64,000 nt of DNA from Candidatus Zipacnadia bacterium (GCA_029820565.1 JALGUR010000002.1:37010-101009); one strand, 5' to 3'. Shown: positions 19,592 through 28,069, counted from the stretch's first letter. Numbers and translations: made by a program. Notes: generated by a model from the sequence alone, not told the origin.

Positions 19592-19872
19592 CTTCTTGTA
19601 ATGACTGCAACAACTGTCTGGCCCACACGGGTAGGTCGGGATTAGATAAGAGTTCGGCAATACTGTGCGCTGCTATTGTTTGGCCCCCACAGGCATAGTA
19701 GCCGACCGCTTTCCGGGTCAATTCCCTGGGCGATATGAAGCAGCGGCCAGCCCCAGACCGTAATTGCTGACTTATATTCATACCCATAGTATCTACTGTG
19801 CTGGGCTGAACTGAGCCGCTTTTCTAACTGCTGCACGCGGTCTTCCAAGTCGCGGATGCGATCCTCACTCAC
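19569..19872 (-). pseudogene. Small membrane-type protein gene, apparently frameshifted
   Basis: Two overlapping track ORFs look like halves of one gene. The first (start ATG 19872) encodes a coiled-coil opening (SEDRIRDLEDRVQQLEKRL) and YKSAITVWGWPLLHIAQG, the G-x-PL-x-HIA-x-G element typical of small bacterial membrane proteins. It then loses sense after DPESGR. The second frame continues sensibly as AVGYYACGGQTIA and ends at 19569. Moving between them needs a +1 step near 19710-19716 (around GGAAAGCGG). The fused product would be about 100 aa. It could be a true mutation, an assembly error or recoding. Confidence 0.5.
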
Positions 19873-20108
19873 TACAGACAGGTCCTTTCTTCGCCACTGT
19901 AGATGCGGTAGGCCACAGCCTTTGTCCGCCTGTCAGCAGTATATGCCTTGATAGATAATGCTGTCAACTCGGCTTTATCCCCGGTCAAACCTGTCGCAGA
20001 ACGCCTCTTGAGGGAGGCCGAGTGGCTAAACTGTGAGTGCAAAGGGGCCGATAGACCAAATGCAAAGGTTAGACCAAATTCGGGGGCAAAGGTGGCAACA
20101 GAAATCAG

Positions 20109-20393
20109 ATGTCGCAGACAAGCAGCTCAGCGCGGCCTCCGCAGACACTTTGGGAGGCCATAGGAGAAATAGTTGAGATACGGACTCAACAGGAGATTGC
20201 CCCAAATAAGAGTGATGTAGGACTATTTCACAGGCTTCGCGAACAGCAAGCCCAAGCCTTACTGGTCGTATATGCCGAGGCGGGCGAGTTAATCGCCACC
20301 GGCCAAGCGCCCCAGGATATGATTGAGAGACTGCAACGCCGGCTGAATATCCCCTGTGACTACAACCGTCTCTCCGACCAGACCGCAGCGTAG
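20109..20393 (+). CDS. Hypothetical protein (94 aa)
   Basis: I do not recognise this product. It has a Ser-rich start, then two amphipathic helical segments (TLWEAIGEIVEIRTQQEI; IERLQRRLNIPCDYNRL) and no membrane span or signal peptide. The frame is sandwiched between the frameshifted gene and the secG promoter and is the only coherent frame there. There is no strong ribosome site before ATG 20109. The 19873-20108 gap before it shows nothing clear. Confidence 0.45.
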   Translation: MSQTSSSARPPQTLWEAIGEIVEIRTQQEIAPNKSDVGLFHRLREQQAQALLVVYAEAGELIATGQAPQDMIERLQRRLNIPCDYNRLSDQTAA

Positions 20394-20529
20394 CGTCAGT
20401 AGCAACTGCCAGAACTCACTACCCCATAACAAGTCCCCCATTACAGTAACAGGCGCTTTTTCATCAATGTAGCCTCAGTGCCAGCAGAGCAGGGCATGGG
20501 ATTGCATTGTCGGATTTTTGGGTATTCTC

Positions 20530-20558
20530 TTGACATAGACGGACATATTTAGTAAAGT
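20530..20558 (+). promoter_or_regulatory. Promoter of secG
   Basis: TTGACA at 20530-20535 and TAAAGT at 20553-20558 are 17 nt apart. A start of transcription near 20565 would fall after the track's ATG 20563, which is why I use ATG 20599 for secG. Confidence 0.75.
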
Positions 20559-20598
20559 ATATATGACAGTCATCCAAGAAACGAGTGAACAACACATT

Positions 20599-20829
20599 AT
20601 GGAGACTTTTGCCTTAATATTGGCGTTACTCAGTGGGCTGGCTATCATAGTAGCCGTAATGTTCCAGACCAGCAACGCTGACGGCTTTTCTGCCGCTATG
20701 GGAGGAGCAGACACTTCGCGGTTCAAGGAAGGCAGTAAAGAAGCGTGGCTGGATAAAATCGCGAAGGTAGCGGCAGTAATTTGGGTGCTGGCATGTCTGA
20801 TTGTGGCAATCTTGTGGTATAAATATTAG
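20599..20829 (+). CDS. secG: Preprotein translocase subunit SecG
   Basis: SecG is the small auxiliary subunit of the SecYEG channel. This 76-aa form has two hydrophobic spans (TFALILALLSGLAIIVAVMFQ and VAAVIWVLACLIVAILWY). The linking region MFQTSNADGFSAAMGG corresponds to the family's LLQ...GLGAAFGG. ATG 20599 is the chosen start because it follows the promoter at 20530-20558 and aligns with the first span. The HIT gene follows 42-69 bases downstream and may share the transcript. Confidence 0.88.
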   Translation: METFALILALLSGLAIIVAVMFQTSNADGFSAAMGGADTSRFKEGSKEAWLDKIAKVAAVIWVLACLIVAILWYKY

Positions 20830-20871
20830 TTAGAGGGGCCTGCTGGACACGAATGCCGAGATACATCAGTT

Positions 20872-21435
20872 ATGTCAGCATCCGAGGCCGGGCAAATAAT
20901 GAAGCATCTGTGGGCACCGTGGCGAATTGAGTATGTAGCCGGTGAGAAGAGCGAGGAGTGCATTCTTTGCCAGAAACTTCAGGAGGAGGCTGACGAGGAT
21001 AACCACATTCTGTATAGAGGAAAGCACACCTTCGTTATCCTCAACGCTTTTCCCTACAATAGCGGACATCTAATGGTCGTTCCCTACGAGCATACCGGGC
21101 GTTTCACTGAACTTTCGCCGGCCCAGGTCGTCGAAATGATGTACCTGGCCCAGGTTTGCATACAGGCTCTACGCGAAGGGCTGAAGCCTGACGGAATAAA
21201 CTTAGGCATGAATATCGGCCAGGCGGCCGGAGCCGGCATTGATGATCATGTTCATCTGCACATTGTTCCTCGCTGGGTGGGGGACACCAACTATATGACG
21301 GCAGTCGGGCAGACCCGCATAGTGCCCCAGGCCCTGGCCGAGTCAGCCCGCCAATTGCGCCCGTTGATTCGGCAGGCTGCTGAACAATGTACCCAGACCG
21401 TTAACCTGGTAGGAGATTCAGCAAAGGAGCAATAA
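20872..21435 (+). CDS. HIT-family hydrolase (AP4A phosphorylase/hydrolase type)
   Basis: HIT proteins cleave nucleotide-phosphate bonds such as in diadenosine polyphosphates through a histidine triad. The triad HVHLHIVPRW is at about residues 126-135, with an upstream CILC zinc half-site and LWAPWR, the opening typical of the bacterial AP4A-type subfamily. ATG 20899 (MKHLWAPWR) is an equally likely start because homologues begin there. The precise substrate is not certain. The downstream repeat-rich secreted protein starts three bases after the stop, so the pair is probably co-transcribed. Confidence 0.9.
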   Translation: MSASEAGQIMKHLWAPWRIEYVAGEKSEECILCQKLQEEADEDNHILYRGKHTFVILNAFPYNSGHLMVVPYEHTGRFTELSPAQVVEMMYLAQVCIQALREGLKPDGINLGMNIGQAAGAGIDDHVHLHIVPRWVGDTNYMTAVGQTRIVPQALAESARQLRPLIRQAAEQCTQTVNLVGDSAKEQ

Positions 21436-21438
21436 TTT

Positions 21439-23538
21439 ATGAAATCACCGCGAATTGTCCTTCCGATATGCATCGTCGTGGTAAGTCTAATCGGTGCCCT
21501 CGCTACGGCCCAGGCGCAAATCAAGATTGAATCGCCACAGTCTGGTGCTGTAGTGCGGGGAGTAGTGGAAATACACGTAAGCCAAGGGGAGGCCGACAGC
21601 ACTGGTGCCGCGCCAGCTGGGGGATGGGTGTCGTTTCTTATCCAGCCGGGAGATGACACATACATAACCGCCACCACCTTCCCATTTAAGGTTAATTGGA
21701 ACACCCAACTGCGTGATGAGAACGATGTGCGAGTATATCCCGACGGGCGCTACACCGTGGAGGCCGTGGCTTATGACGGCTCGGGCAAAGAACGAGGCCG
21801 CGACAGTATCAGGCTGATTGTTGCCAATAGTGTCCGCCCTTGGGAGGTAGGGGCACCGCTGGCGCTGCGCACTCACTACCGTCGCGGGGAGAGACTATTA
21901 TACGAAGTTAAGGGAAATGGCAGTGTTACTGTTCCCGGCGAAGCCGGCAAGGCCATCCGGGAACGAGGCGATAAGATGATGCACGGGCCGATGGGCGGCA
22001 TGGGCGGCCCTGGTGGAATGGGTGGTCCCGGTATGGGTGGTATGGGTATGGGCGGAGGAATGGGTGCCGGTGCAATGTCGGCTGAGACGCCTATGAGTAA
22101 TCCGTCCACCGTTAATTTCACCATAGGCGGTGCTTGGTATGAGGAATGCCTCAGTCCTACTGAGACGGGACGTGCTGTAGTCGACAAAGATTTTGTGAAG
22201 GGCTACTTCAGCATCTCCTGGGTGTGGCCCAAAACTGTAATCAACTTAGGCGGCGGCGGTATGGGTATGGGCGGGATGCCGGGAATGGCGGGTGGTGGTA
22301 TGGGCATGGGTGGTATGGGCATGGGTGGTATGGGTATGGGCGGTATGGGTATGGGCGGTATGGGTATGGGCGGTATGGGTATGGGCGCTCCACAAATGAA
22401 GCAGGAGACGCATGATAATGTCCCGGACGCTTATGCCGAAGTTCTGCCCGCTGCCGGTGAGGAATATCGCTTCAAGATTTTCCCTGAAGGGCTTATTGAG
22501 AAGATGCACGACGAGCAGGAGGAGTTTGCCCTGGGCCAACTGTTTATAGAGTTGCCTGAGCGCCCGATGACTACCCGAAGCACCTGGACCGGCGATATGG
22601 CGGTGTTGATGGGCCCCAATAGCAAGAAGCCCAAAATAGTTACCGCGCAACATGCTCTGGAAGCTTTTGAGTACAAGGGCAAGTATCGCTGTGCCCGTAT
22701 TGTCAGTAAATACGAAGAGCAGGACACCACGGTAGACTGGGACTTCCCGACCAGAAGTATCTCGGTTGGCGGTGCCGGAATGGGTGGTCCCGGCGGTGGT
22801 GCTATGGCCGGAGGCCCAGGGGCACTGATGCTCGGTGGGCCGCCCGGAGCGGCAGGTCCGGGTATGCCGGGAGCAGGAATGCCTATGGGAGCACCGGGGA
22901 TGGCCGGGGGCGGTATGGGCGCGATGAGTTTGGCTGATATGCCCAAGAAGGGCGACATTTCGGTGAAACGGGTCTCATATTTCGCCATTAGTAAAGGCCG
23001 ATTTGTCTCAATTGAAGACCAGGTCAAGTTGACCATTAAGAAGATTCCCATGGAGCAGGAGGTCCAGAGGCTATCGGGCGACACTGAGAGTCGGGAGGAG
23101 ATTCTGGATATATACGATATGCAGGCTGAGTCCCTTATTGGTAGTCTGACCGGCTTTACTGGTAGTATGGGTGGCATGGGTGGCATGGGTGGGCCCGGCG
23201 GCGGGGGCATGGGGATGATGGCACCCCCAATGGCGGGCGGCGGCATGAGCATGCCGCCCGGATTCGGCGGCTACGGCGGGGCGATGGGACCGCCCGGGAT
23301 GCCCGGGATGATGGGACCGCCGGGGACGATGGGACCGCCCGGGATGATGGGACCGCCCGGGATGATGGGACCGCCCGGGATGATGGGACCGCCGGGAATG
23401 GGGGGACCAGGCGGCATGGGTATGGGCATGATGGAACCACCGAAGAAGGCCACCATCGAGATCACCGGCAACTGGCTCATCTATCAGAAGGGAGCCGATA
23501 TCCACACTCATGCTGTAGCCTGGGAGATGGCTGAATAA
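21439..23538 (+). CDS. Secreted Ig-like protein with Gly/Met/Pro low-complexity repeats
   Basis: The 699-aa product has a signal peptide (residues 1-26, cleavage near ATAQA|QIK). A bacterial Ig-like domain follows (about 27-135, with IKIESPQSGAVVRGVVEI and YPDGRYTVEAVAYDGSG). The globular segments after it are broken by four low-complexity tracts: M-G-G near 180-215, GMGMG runs near 272-317, GGP/PGM near 445-495, and a collagen-like PPGMMG stretch near 575-660. The segments between the tracts look folded and charged (WYEECLSPTETGRAVVDK; YRCARIVSKYEEQDTT). No enzyme motif is visible. It lies between a HIT gene and a solute-binding protein gene. It may be a cell-surface or periplasmic structural protein, but that is a guess. 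Confidence 0.85.
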   Translation: MKSPRIVLPICIVVVSLIGALATAQAQIKIESPQSGAVVRGVVEIHVSQGEADSTGAAPAGGWVSFLIQPGDDTYITATTFPFKVNWNTQLRDENDVRVYPDGRYTVEAVAYDGSGKERGRDSIRLIVANSVRPWEVGAPLALRTHYRRGERLLYEVKGNGSVTVPGEAGKAIRERGDKMMHGPMGGMGGPGGMGGPGMGGMGMGGGMGAGAMSAETPMSNPSTVNFTIGGAWYEECLSPTETGRAVVDKDFVKGYFSISWVWPKTVINLGGGGMGMGGMPGMAGGGMGMGGMGMGGMGMGGMGMGGMGMGGMGMGAPQMKQETHDNVPDAYAEVLPAAGEEYRFKIFPEGLIEKMHDEQEEFALGQLFIELPERPMTTRSTWTGDMAVLMGPNSKKPKIVTAQHALEAFEYKGKYRCARIVSKYEEQDTTVDWDFPTRSISVGGAGMGGPGGGAMAGGPGALMLGGPPGAAGPGMPGAGMPMGAPGMAGGGMGAMSLADMPKKGDISVKRVSYFAISKGRFVSIEDQVKLTIKKIPMEQEVQRLSGDTESREEILDIYDMQAESLIGSLTGFTGSMGGMGGMGGPGGGGMGMMAPPMAGGGMSMPPGFGGYGGAMGPPGMPGMMGPPGTMGPPGMMGPPGMMGPPGMMGPPGMGGPGGMGMGMMEPPKKATIEITGNWLIYQKGADIHTHAVAWEMAE
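22254..22387 (+). repeat. In-frame tandem repeat (GGTATGGGC/T ATGGGC units)
   Basis: Successive 15-nt units of the type GGTATGGGCATGGGT encode repeated Gly-Met-Gly-Met-Gly. At least six near-identical copies run to 22387. All changes keep the frame, so copy-number slippage would lengthen or shorten the protein without breaking it. Confidence 0.85.
23281..23402 (+). repeat. In-frame collagen-like tandem repeat
   Basis: Eighteen-base units of the type ATGATGGGACCGCCCGGG are repeated about five to six times, encoding M-M-G-P-P-G triplets reminiscent of collagen-like sequence. The units are nearly identical at DNA level, which implies recent expansion. Confidence 0.85.
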
Positions 23539-23575
23539 CTCCGGCTCCTGCTCGGAGGAGGAGAATACCGTCACC

Positions 23576-24778
23576 TTGCCGGCAGATGTGCCCCGACCTT
23601 GCCTGGTTGCTATCCTATTACTCATCATGATTTGTGCTCCCGCGGCTTTTCCCCAAGCCCCCACAGCGCGGGAGAACATCCAGTTTGTTATCTGGCACGA
23701 TGACCGAGATGACCCACTGCTTCGCCCCGTTCACAACCTACTATGGCTTTATCAGCAGCATCAGCCTACGGTACGCATCCTTCTGACAGTCAAGCCGACC
23801 GCCGGCGCCTACCAACAATTGAAGCGCTGGGCCAGGGCTGAGGCCGAATACGCACCGGATATGACGGTAGTACCCGCCGGATGGCTGGATGAGATGGGCC
23901 ATGCCTTTCGGCCTATGGACAATCTGCTGTCGGCTCAGCAACAGCAGTTATTCTATGCGGCAGGGTTAGATATGTTCAGAGATGAGCGCCACCGCCGCGC
24001 TGTGCCCTGGTCGGTGGCAGCTCGCGGACTGCTGATAAACGCTGATCTACTGGCGAAGGCTGACCAGCCGGCACCAACTTCGTGGGAGGAAGTACTACAA
24101 CTATCCGCCCAACTGGCCGACCCTCCCGACCTCTACGGTTTAGGTCTGCCGGGCAGTGCCGGGGCGAGTGAACTTTTTGTAGATATTCTATGGGCACTGG
24201 GCGGAAGTCTAACTGGAGAAGCAGACACCACAACGCTAAACAACCCACTGGCCGTTGCGGCCTTAGCCCTATATTGTGACTTATCCCGTCACTCTCAGCC
24301 CGAAGTGCTAAGTTGGTCACAGAGCGGAATTGAGGAGTTATTCGCTCAGCAGCAGGTAGCCATGATTATTGCTAACACCTGGGTCGCTCATAACCTGGCA
24401 CGCAATTCCCCTGATTTGCGATTATTGGTCTGCCCCTTACCGCGCCACGAGCAGGCGGTAGGACATCTGGTCGGGCAGGGCCTGGCTATATTCAAGAATT
24501 CCCGCCATATGCGCTCGTGCGAGAAATTCGCTCGGATGGTATGCCAGGACGACTGTCAAGAGCGGTTGATGAAACTCGGGGGCATCGCGGTGATGCGGTC
24601 CTTGGCTGCTAAATATCATGCCCACCCAATTAACGGGGCTTTTGTTGACCAACTGGAAAGCGCGCAGGTTCTTCGCAGCTCCCATCAACTACGACTCGAG
24701 GAAGTTTTGGATGTGGCTCTGTATCTGGCCCTGAGCGGACGAGCCACGCCCGCCGAAGCCTTGGAGACTGCACAGTAG
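23576..24778 (+). CDS. ABC transporter substrate-binding protein (family 1, sugar-type)
   Basis: The protein has a signal peptide (hydrophobic LVAILLLIMICAPAAFP). A periplasmic-binding fold of the extracellular solute-binding family 1 type follows, with VPWSVAARGLLINADLLAKA near residue 142, SWEEVLQLSAQL, DPPDLYGLGLPG and a late FKNSRHMRSCEKFARMV. Such proteins deliver oligosaccharides or related solutes to an ABC permease. No permease or ATPase is adjacent, so it is an orphan here. The start is TTG 23576 or GTG 23588, with GGAGGAGGAG upstream. The 400 aa are near the family norm. Confidence 0.8.
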   Translation: MPADVPRPCLVAILLLIMICAPAAFPQAPTARENIQFVIWHDDRDDPLLRPVHNLLWLYQQHQPTVRILLTVKPTAGAYQQLKRWARAEAEYAPDMTVVPAGWLDEMGHAFRPMDNLLSAQQQQLFYAAGLDMFRDERHRRAVPWSVAARGLLINADLLAKADQPAPTSWEEVLQLSAQLADPPDLYGLGLPGSAGASELFVDILWALGGSLTGEADTTTLNNPLAVAALALYCDLSRHSQPEVLSWSQSGIEELFAQQQVAMIIANTWVAHNLARNSPDLRLLVCPLPRHEQAVGHLVGQGLAIFKNSRHMRSCEKFARMVCQDDCQERLMKLGGIAVMRSLAAKYHAHPINGAFVDQLESAQVLRSSHQLRLEEVLDVALYLALSGRATPAEALETAQ

Positions 24779-24781
24779 AAC

Positions 24782-24809
24782 TTGACGGCGGCGGTCAATT
24801 TGCTATAAT
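24782..24809 (+). promoter_or_regulatory. Promoter of the SIS/PHI gene
   Basis: TTGACG at 24782-24787 and a consensus TATAAT at 24804-24809 are separated by 16 nt. It lies immediately upstream of the gene at 24838. Confidence 0.72.
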
Positions 24810-24837
24810 ATGAGCGGATAGGTAGTAGTGACAACAG

Positions 24838-25392
24838 ATGGCAGCACACCAGCATACTAAAGTAGTTATCCATGAAATTGCTCAGGCCATTGACCAACTT
24901 GACCAGCGCCAGTTGCAGTCGCTGGTTGACGAGATAGTGGGAGCACAGCGCGTGTTTGTGTGTGGTACGGGTCGCAGTTTGCTGATGCTGAAGGCCCTGG
25001 CGATGCGGCTTATGCACCTGGGGATAGAGGCGTATGTGGTCGGGGAAACGACCACGCCGGCCATTGAACCTGGTGATTTACTAATTGCTGGTTCGGGTTC
25101 CGGCCAAACGCGCACTACCTTAACCTATCTTGAGGCCGGAGCGACTGAGGGCGCTCGGACAGCAGTCCTGACTGCCCACGGGGACTCTCCGGTGGCTGCG
25201 GTTTGCGATCTGGCAGTAGAGATACCGGCTCCGATAATTGGTCCGCTGCTCCCCGACGCTTCAGAGCAGCCGCCCGGCTCGCTATTTGAGCAGTGTCTAT
25301 TGGTGGTCACCGATGCTTTGGTATTGGAGGTGATGCAGCGTCGGGGGACTACTGTTGAACAGATGCGGGCCCGACACACCAAGTTGGAGTAA
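24838..25392 (+). CDS. hxlB: SIS-domain 6-phospho-3-hexuloisomerase-like protein
   Basis: PHI interconverts hexulose-6-phosphate and fructose-6-phosphate in the ribulose monophosphate pathway. The 184-aa SIS protein has the family features: CGTGRSLLMLKALAMRLMHLG, YVVGETTTPAIEPGDLLI, SGSGQTRTT, PGSLFEQCLLVVTDA, and the C-terminal RHTKLE (compare RHANLE). The usual partner hexulose-6-phosphate synthase (HxlA) is not adjacent, so the physiological substrate is uncertain; it may serve pentose supply rather than formaldehyde fixation. It has its own promoter and is probably monocistronic. Confidence 0.85.
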   Translation: MAAHQHTKVVIHEIAQAIDQLDQRQLQSLVDEIVGAQRVFVCGTGRSLLMLKALAMRLMHLGIEAYVVGETTTPAIEPGDLLIAGSGSGQTRTTLTYLEAGATEGARTAVLTAHGDSPVAAVCDLAVEIPAPIIGPLLPDASEQPPGSLFEQCLLVVTDALVLEVMQRRGTTVEQMRARHTKLE

Positions 25393-25439
25393 TTTTGGGG
25401 CGCGACTGTTCTTGGCCGTCTATAAGACACAGTGCCCCC

Positions 25440-25468
25440 TTGACCGTTAGGCGCTATTGGCGTACAAT
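25440..25468 (+). promoter_or_regulatory. Promoter of LapA-like gene
   Basis: TTGACC at 25440-25445 and TACAAT at 25463-25468 are 17 nt apart, about 60 nt before the next gene. Confidence 0.7.
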
Positions 25469-25529
25469 CCAAAGTATCGGGATGGATGATTGTAGGTTAC
25501 CTGTCCAGTTATAAGGGGAGAGAAAATAA

Positions 25530-25961
25530 ATGGATGACGAATTTGATATTGATGTTAGCAAGCCGACGGAGGACGAAGAAACCGGTGGGGCGCCCCAAAC
25601 CGCCGAAGAGCCGTCAGCGGACCCTGGGGCCACAGCGGTTGCGGCTCGCAAGCCTGGCCTAATAGGCCGGCTCGCGGCCAATACTAACCAATTCTTCTCC
25701 CGGATAAGCCTGCCGGAGTGGAACCTCCGTACGTTCCTGTACTTGTTGGTCGCGCTTATTATTGCGGTACTGCTGGCGCGCAACTGGCCCCCAGTACGAA
25801 TTGACCTGTTCGGCTGGCGATTTGATGCTCCCAAGTCTGTGGTGTTTATAGTCAGCTTGATTCTGGGAGCGGGGCTGCTGCGGCTTTGGCAGATTTGCGC
25901 TGCACGCCGCCCCGGTCAGAAACAAGCCGAGGAAGAACCATCAGTTGGTAACCAGATTTAG
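25530..25961 (+). CDS. LapA/DUF1049-like membrane protein
   Basis: The 143-aa product has an acidic, disordered-looking N-terminal 40 residues. Two hydrophobic spans follow (TFLYLLVALIIAVLLARNW and KSVVFIVSLILGAGLLRLW), joined by the short PPVRIDLFGWRFDAP loop, the pattern of LapA-domain (DUF1049) proteins. Family members help assemble envelope lipopolysaccharide machinery in proteobacteria; here only the topology is clear. The start ATG 25530 has AAGGGGAGAG upstream. The next gene starts 22 bases downstream, so they are probably co-transcribed. Confidence 0.7.
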   Translation: MDDEFDIDVSKPTEDEETGGAPQTAEEPSADPGATAVAARKPGLIGRLAANTNQFFSRISLPEWNLRTFLYLLVALIIAVLLARNWPPVRIDLFGWRFDAPKSVVFIVSLILGAGLLRLWQICAARRPGQKQAEEEPSVGNQI

Positions 25962-25983
25962 CCGTTGAGGAGTTGCGGCCAAA

Positions 25984-26649
25984 TTGATGAGCAACAAGGT
26001 GCCCATAACTACTTTGCTGGCGGCCATACCCTATCTGCTGCTGTCTATGTCCCAGAGCGTTACTTTCACCACTGTGGTGGAGTCCGACGGCTCCGGCTTG
26101 CGCCAGTTTAGGGCTTCTTACCAACCGGGCCGACAGGACGATGTCCTGCGGCGGATTGAGGAGGCCAGTCCGGACTATGCCGTAGCCAGGCGTGACGACA
26201 GCGGGGGCCAGACTTTTCTCATTCGCAATTGGCGATGGCCACACCGCACTGGACCGCAGGCCGAAAGGGACTTCTCACTGCAAATAACAGATGTTGCTCA
26301 ACAGCCGCTGAGTCCGTTCACCTACTATTACTGGTCGGAGCAGGTGGATATTTACCAGGAAGCGGCGACAGAAGTGGAAAAAGAGGGAAAAGAGAAGGCT
26401 GTAGTGCGCTACATTCTACAGATGCCGGGCACCATTTTGCCCCAGACAGTCAGCAGTGGGGGCCGCATTGAAAACGGCCGGGCGGTCTGGGAATTGACCA
26501 GCGACCCCCAAGAGCTCCCTTTGAAAGCCACCTCCCGCCAGGTGCGGTGGGGCTATTTAGCCATTATTATTTACATACTTGGCTTTATCATATTCCAAGT
26601 CGTCAGTTTCATGGAGCAACGCATCAAGCACCGACCGCGTAGAATTTAG
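25984..26649 (+). CDS. Membrane-anchored extracytoplasmic protein, LppM-like
   Basis: The 221-aa product has an N-terminal hydrophobic signal or anchor (ITTLLAAIPYLLLSMS). An extracytoplasmic beta-rich domain of about 165 residues follows, then one C-terminal span (GYLAIIIYILGFIIFQVVSF) and a basic tail. This layout recalls LppM/DUF3153-type proteins, but similarity by eye is weak. No catalytic motif is seen. It follows the LapA-like gene closely. Confidence 0.6.
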   Translation: MMSNKVPITTLLAAIPYLLLSMSQSVTFTTVVESDGSGLRQFRASYQPGRQDDVLRRIEEASPDYAVARRDDSGGQTFLIRNWRWPHRTGPQAERDFSLQITDVAQQPLSPFTYYYWSEQVDIYQEAATEVEKEGKEKAVVRYILQMPGTILPQTVSSGGRIENGRAVWELTSDPQELPLKATSRQVRWGYLAIIIYILGFIIFQVVSFMEQRIKHRPRRI

Positions 26650-26662
26650 CAACAGTTGTGTG

Positions 26663-26741
26663 ATGCCGGCGGCAGGCGATGAGGCCTGCCCAGCGGAGGG
26701 CAATTTCCCCGTAGGCCGCGCGTTATGTCGCGGCTGTTTTC
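26663..26741 (+). terminator. Palindromes and probable terminator after the LppM-like gene
   Basis: Two inverted repeats lie in the 199-bp gap: GGCAGGC-gatgag-GCCTGCC near 26670-26690, and GCCGCG-cgttatgt-CGCGGC at 26715-26734 followed by TGTTTTCT. The second has the form of a weak Rho-independent terminator for the plus-strand transcript. Confidence 0.5.
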
Positions 26742-26848
26742 TATATAGGGACGGTGCCAAAACTAATAGGAGCGGCATCCTTGCCGCGATATGTCCGTGT
26801 CTTTGGCCAAGGTCTCTATGTACCAGTAATTACCAGTAGGCTACTACA

Positions 26849-28066
26849 GTGACTCAGCAGTTCGCCAAACAGTTGGTTAGTCCCCCGAAGCGTCTAATAG
26901 GTGCTGCCTTTTTCAAGGATGCTACATCAAGTGCGGTAAGCCTGGGCGTGCAATTCAGTGCCATCTCCCTGGGGGCGACACCGCTAACCCTGGGCTTGCT
27001 CGGTACGCTGCCCTCGGGGCTCTACACTTTCGCATGCCTGGTCAGTGGTCATCTGTCTGACCGCATCGGCCATCGGCGGACCGTCCTTATGTCGGTCATC
27101 ACTTTAGCGGTCCTGTGGAGCCTGATGGCTCCGGCCAATGAGGTCTGGCATCTACTGGCCTTAGTGACAGTTGGTGGGCTGGCCCACGCCATGTTCTGGG
27201 CTCCCCTGGAGGCATGGCTGGCGGCTCTGGCCAGCGCTAACGTTAAGCTGCTCAACAAAGTACTGAGTTGGTTCAATGTGGCCTGGTGTCTGGGCGTAAT
27301 GTTAGGCCCACTGTTGGTGGGCTATCTGTGGACAGTGGCCGGCACCAACAGCTTCTATTTTGCGGCGGCCCTCACGCTGGTCATCATTGCCCTGGTGGCC
27401 ACGACTCCCAGTGGCCCGGAGCCGCGGACTGCGGTGCAGAGCGAGAAGAGGCAAGGAGCACATGCGCCGGACAGCGAAACTCGCCGTTTTATCATAGTAG
27501 GGCGCCTGGGCAACTTCGCCGCTTGCTTTGCTATCGGCATAGTGCGTACTATGTTCCCCAAATTGGGGGACACCTTAGGCTTCTCGGCGGTGGTCATTGG
27601 CAATATGATCGCCTGTTTCTATGTGACCCGTCTGGTGCTCTTCTGGGTTGCGGGTCGCTCCAGTCGGTGGCAATACCGGGGCTGGATACTGTGGTTTGGC
27701 GCTCCCGTGGGCATCGTGGGAATGCTTCTGGCAGCCCGGGCCCAAACTCCAATGGCCTTCGTAGTGGCCTTTATGATTGCCGGCGTGTGCATCACGGTGA
27801 CTTACCTGACCAGTATCTTCTACGGCATGCAGAGCCATCCGGAGGTCAGGGGAGCCAGCATGGCCATACATGAAGCCGTAGTCGGGGGAGGAATGGTAGT
27901 GGGGCCGCTGCTGGGGGGACTGGTCGCTACTTGGTTTAACTTGCGAGCGCCTTTTTTGTTAGCGGCGGTGGTGTTGTTGCTGGCTGGAGTGGGGCAACTG
28001 GTGGCCTGGCGCCGGCTGCGGGATCAGCAGCCGCATGGCCAATTACTAACAGACGACGGAGATTAG
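26849..28066 (+). CDS. Major facilitator superfamily transporter
   Basis: The 405-aa protein has 12 predicted membrane spans. The MFS loop 2-3 signature GHLSDRIGHRRTVLM is near residue 67. A second-half counterpart is not clear, but the central cytosolic loop (charged, about residues 190-215) divides it into two six-span halves. The start is GTG 26849. A paralogue follows four bases after the stop. The substrate is unknown; the form suits a drug/metabolite proton antiporter or sugar exporter. Confidence 0.85.
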   Translation: MTQQFAKQLVSPPKRLIGAAFFKDATSSAVSLGVQFSAISLGATPLTLGLLGTLPSGLYTFACLVSGHLSDRIGHRRTVLMSVITLAVLWSLMAPANEVWHLLALVTVGGLAHAMFWAPLEAWLAALASANVKLLNKVLSWFNVAWCLGVMLGPLLVGYLWTVAGTNSFYFAAALTLVIIALVATTPSGPEPRTAVQSEKRQGAHAPDSETRRFIIVGRLGNFAACFAIGIVRTMFPKLGDTLGFSAVVIGNMIACFYVTRLVLFWVAGRSSRWQYRGWILWFGAPVGIVGMLLAARAQTPMAFVVAFMIAGVCITVTYLTSIFYGMQSHPEVRGASMAIHEAVVGGGMVVGPLLGGLVATWFNLRAPFLLAAVVLLLAGVGQLVAWRRLRDQQPHGQLLTDDGD

Positions 28067-28069
28067 ACA

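Noticed and set aside
22246-23679. Minus-strand ORFs opposite the Gly/Met repeat protein (His/Thr-, Pro- or Ser-rich)
   Set aside because: They are shadows of the repeats in the coding strand, with no starts or families.
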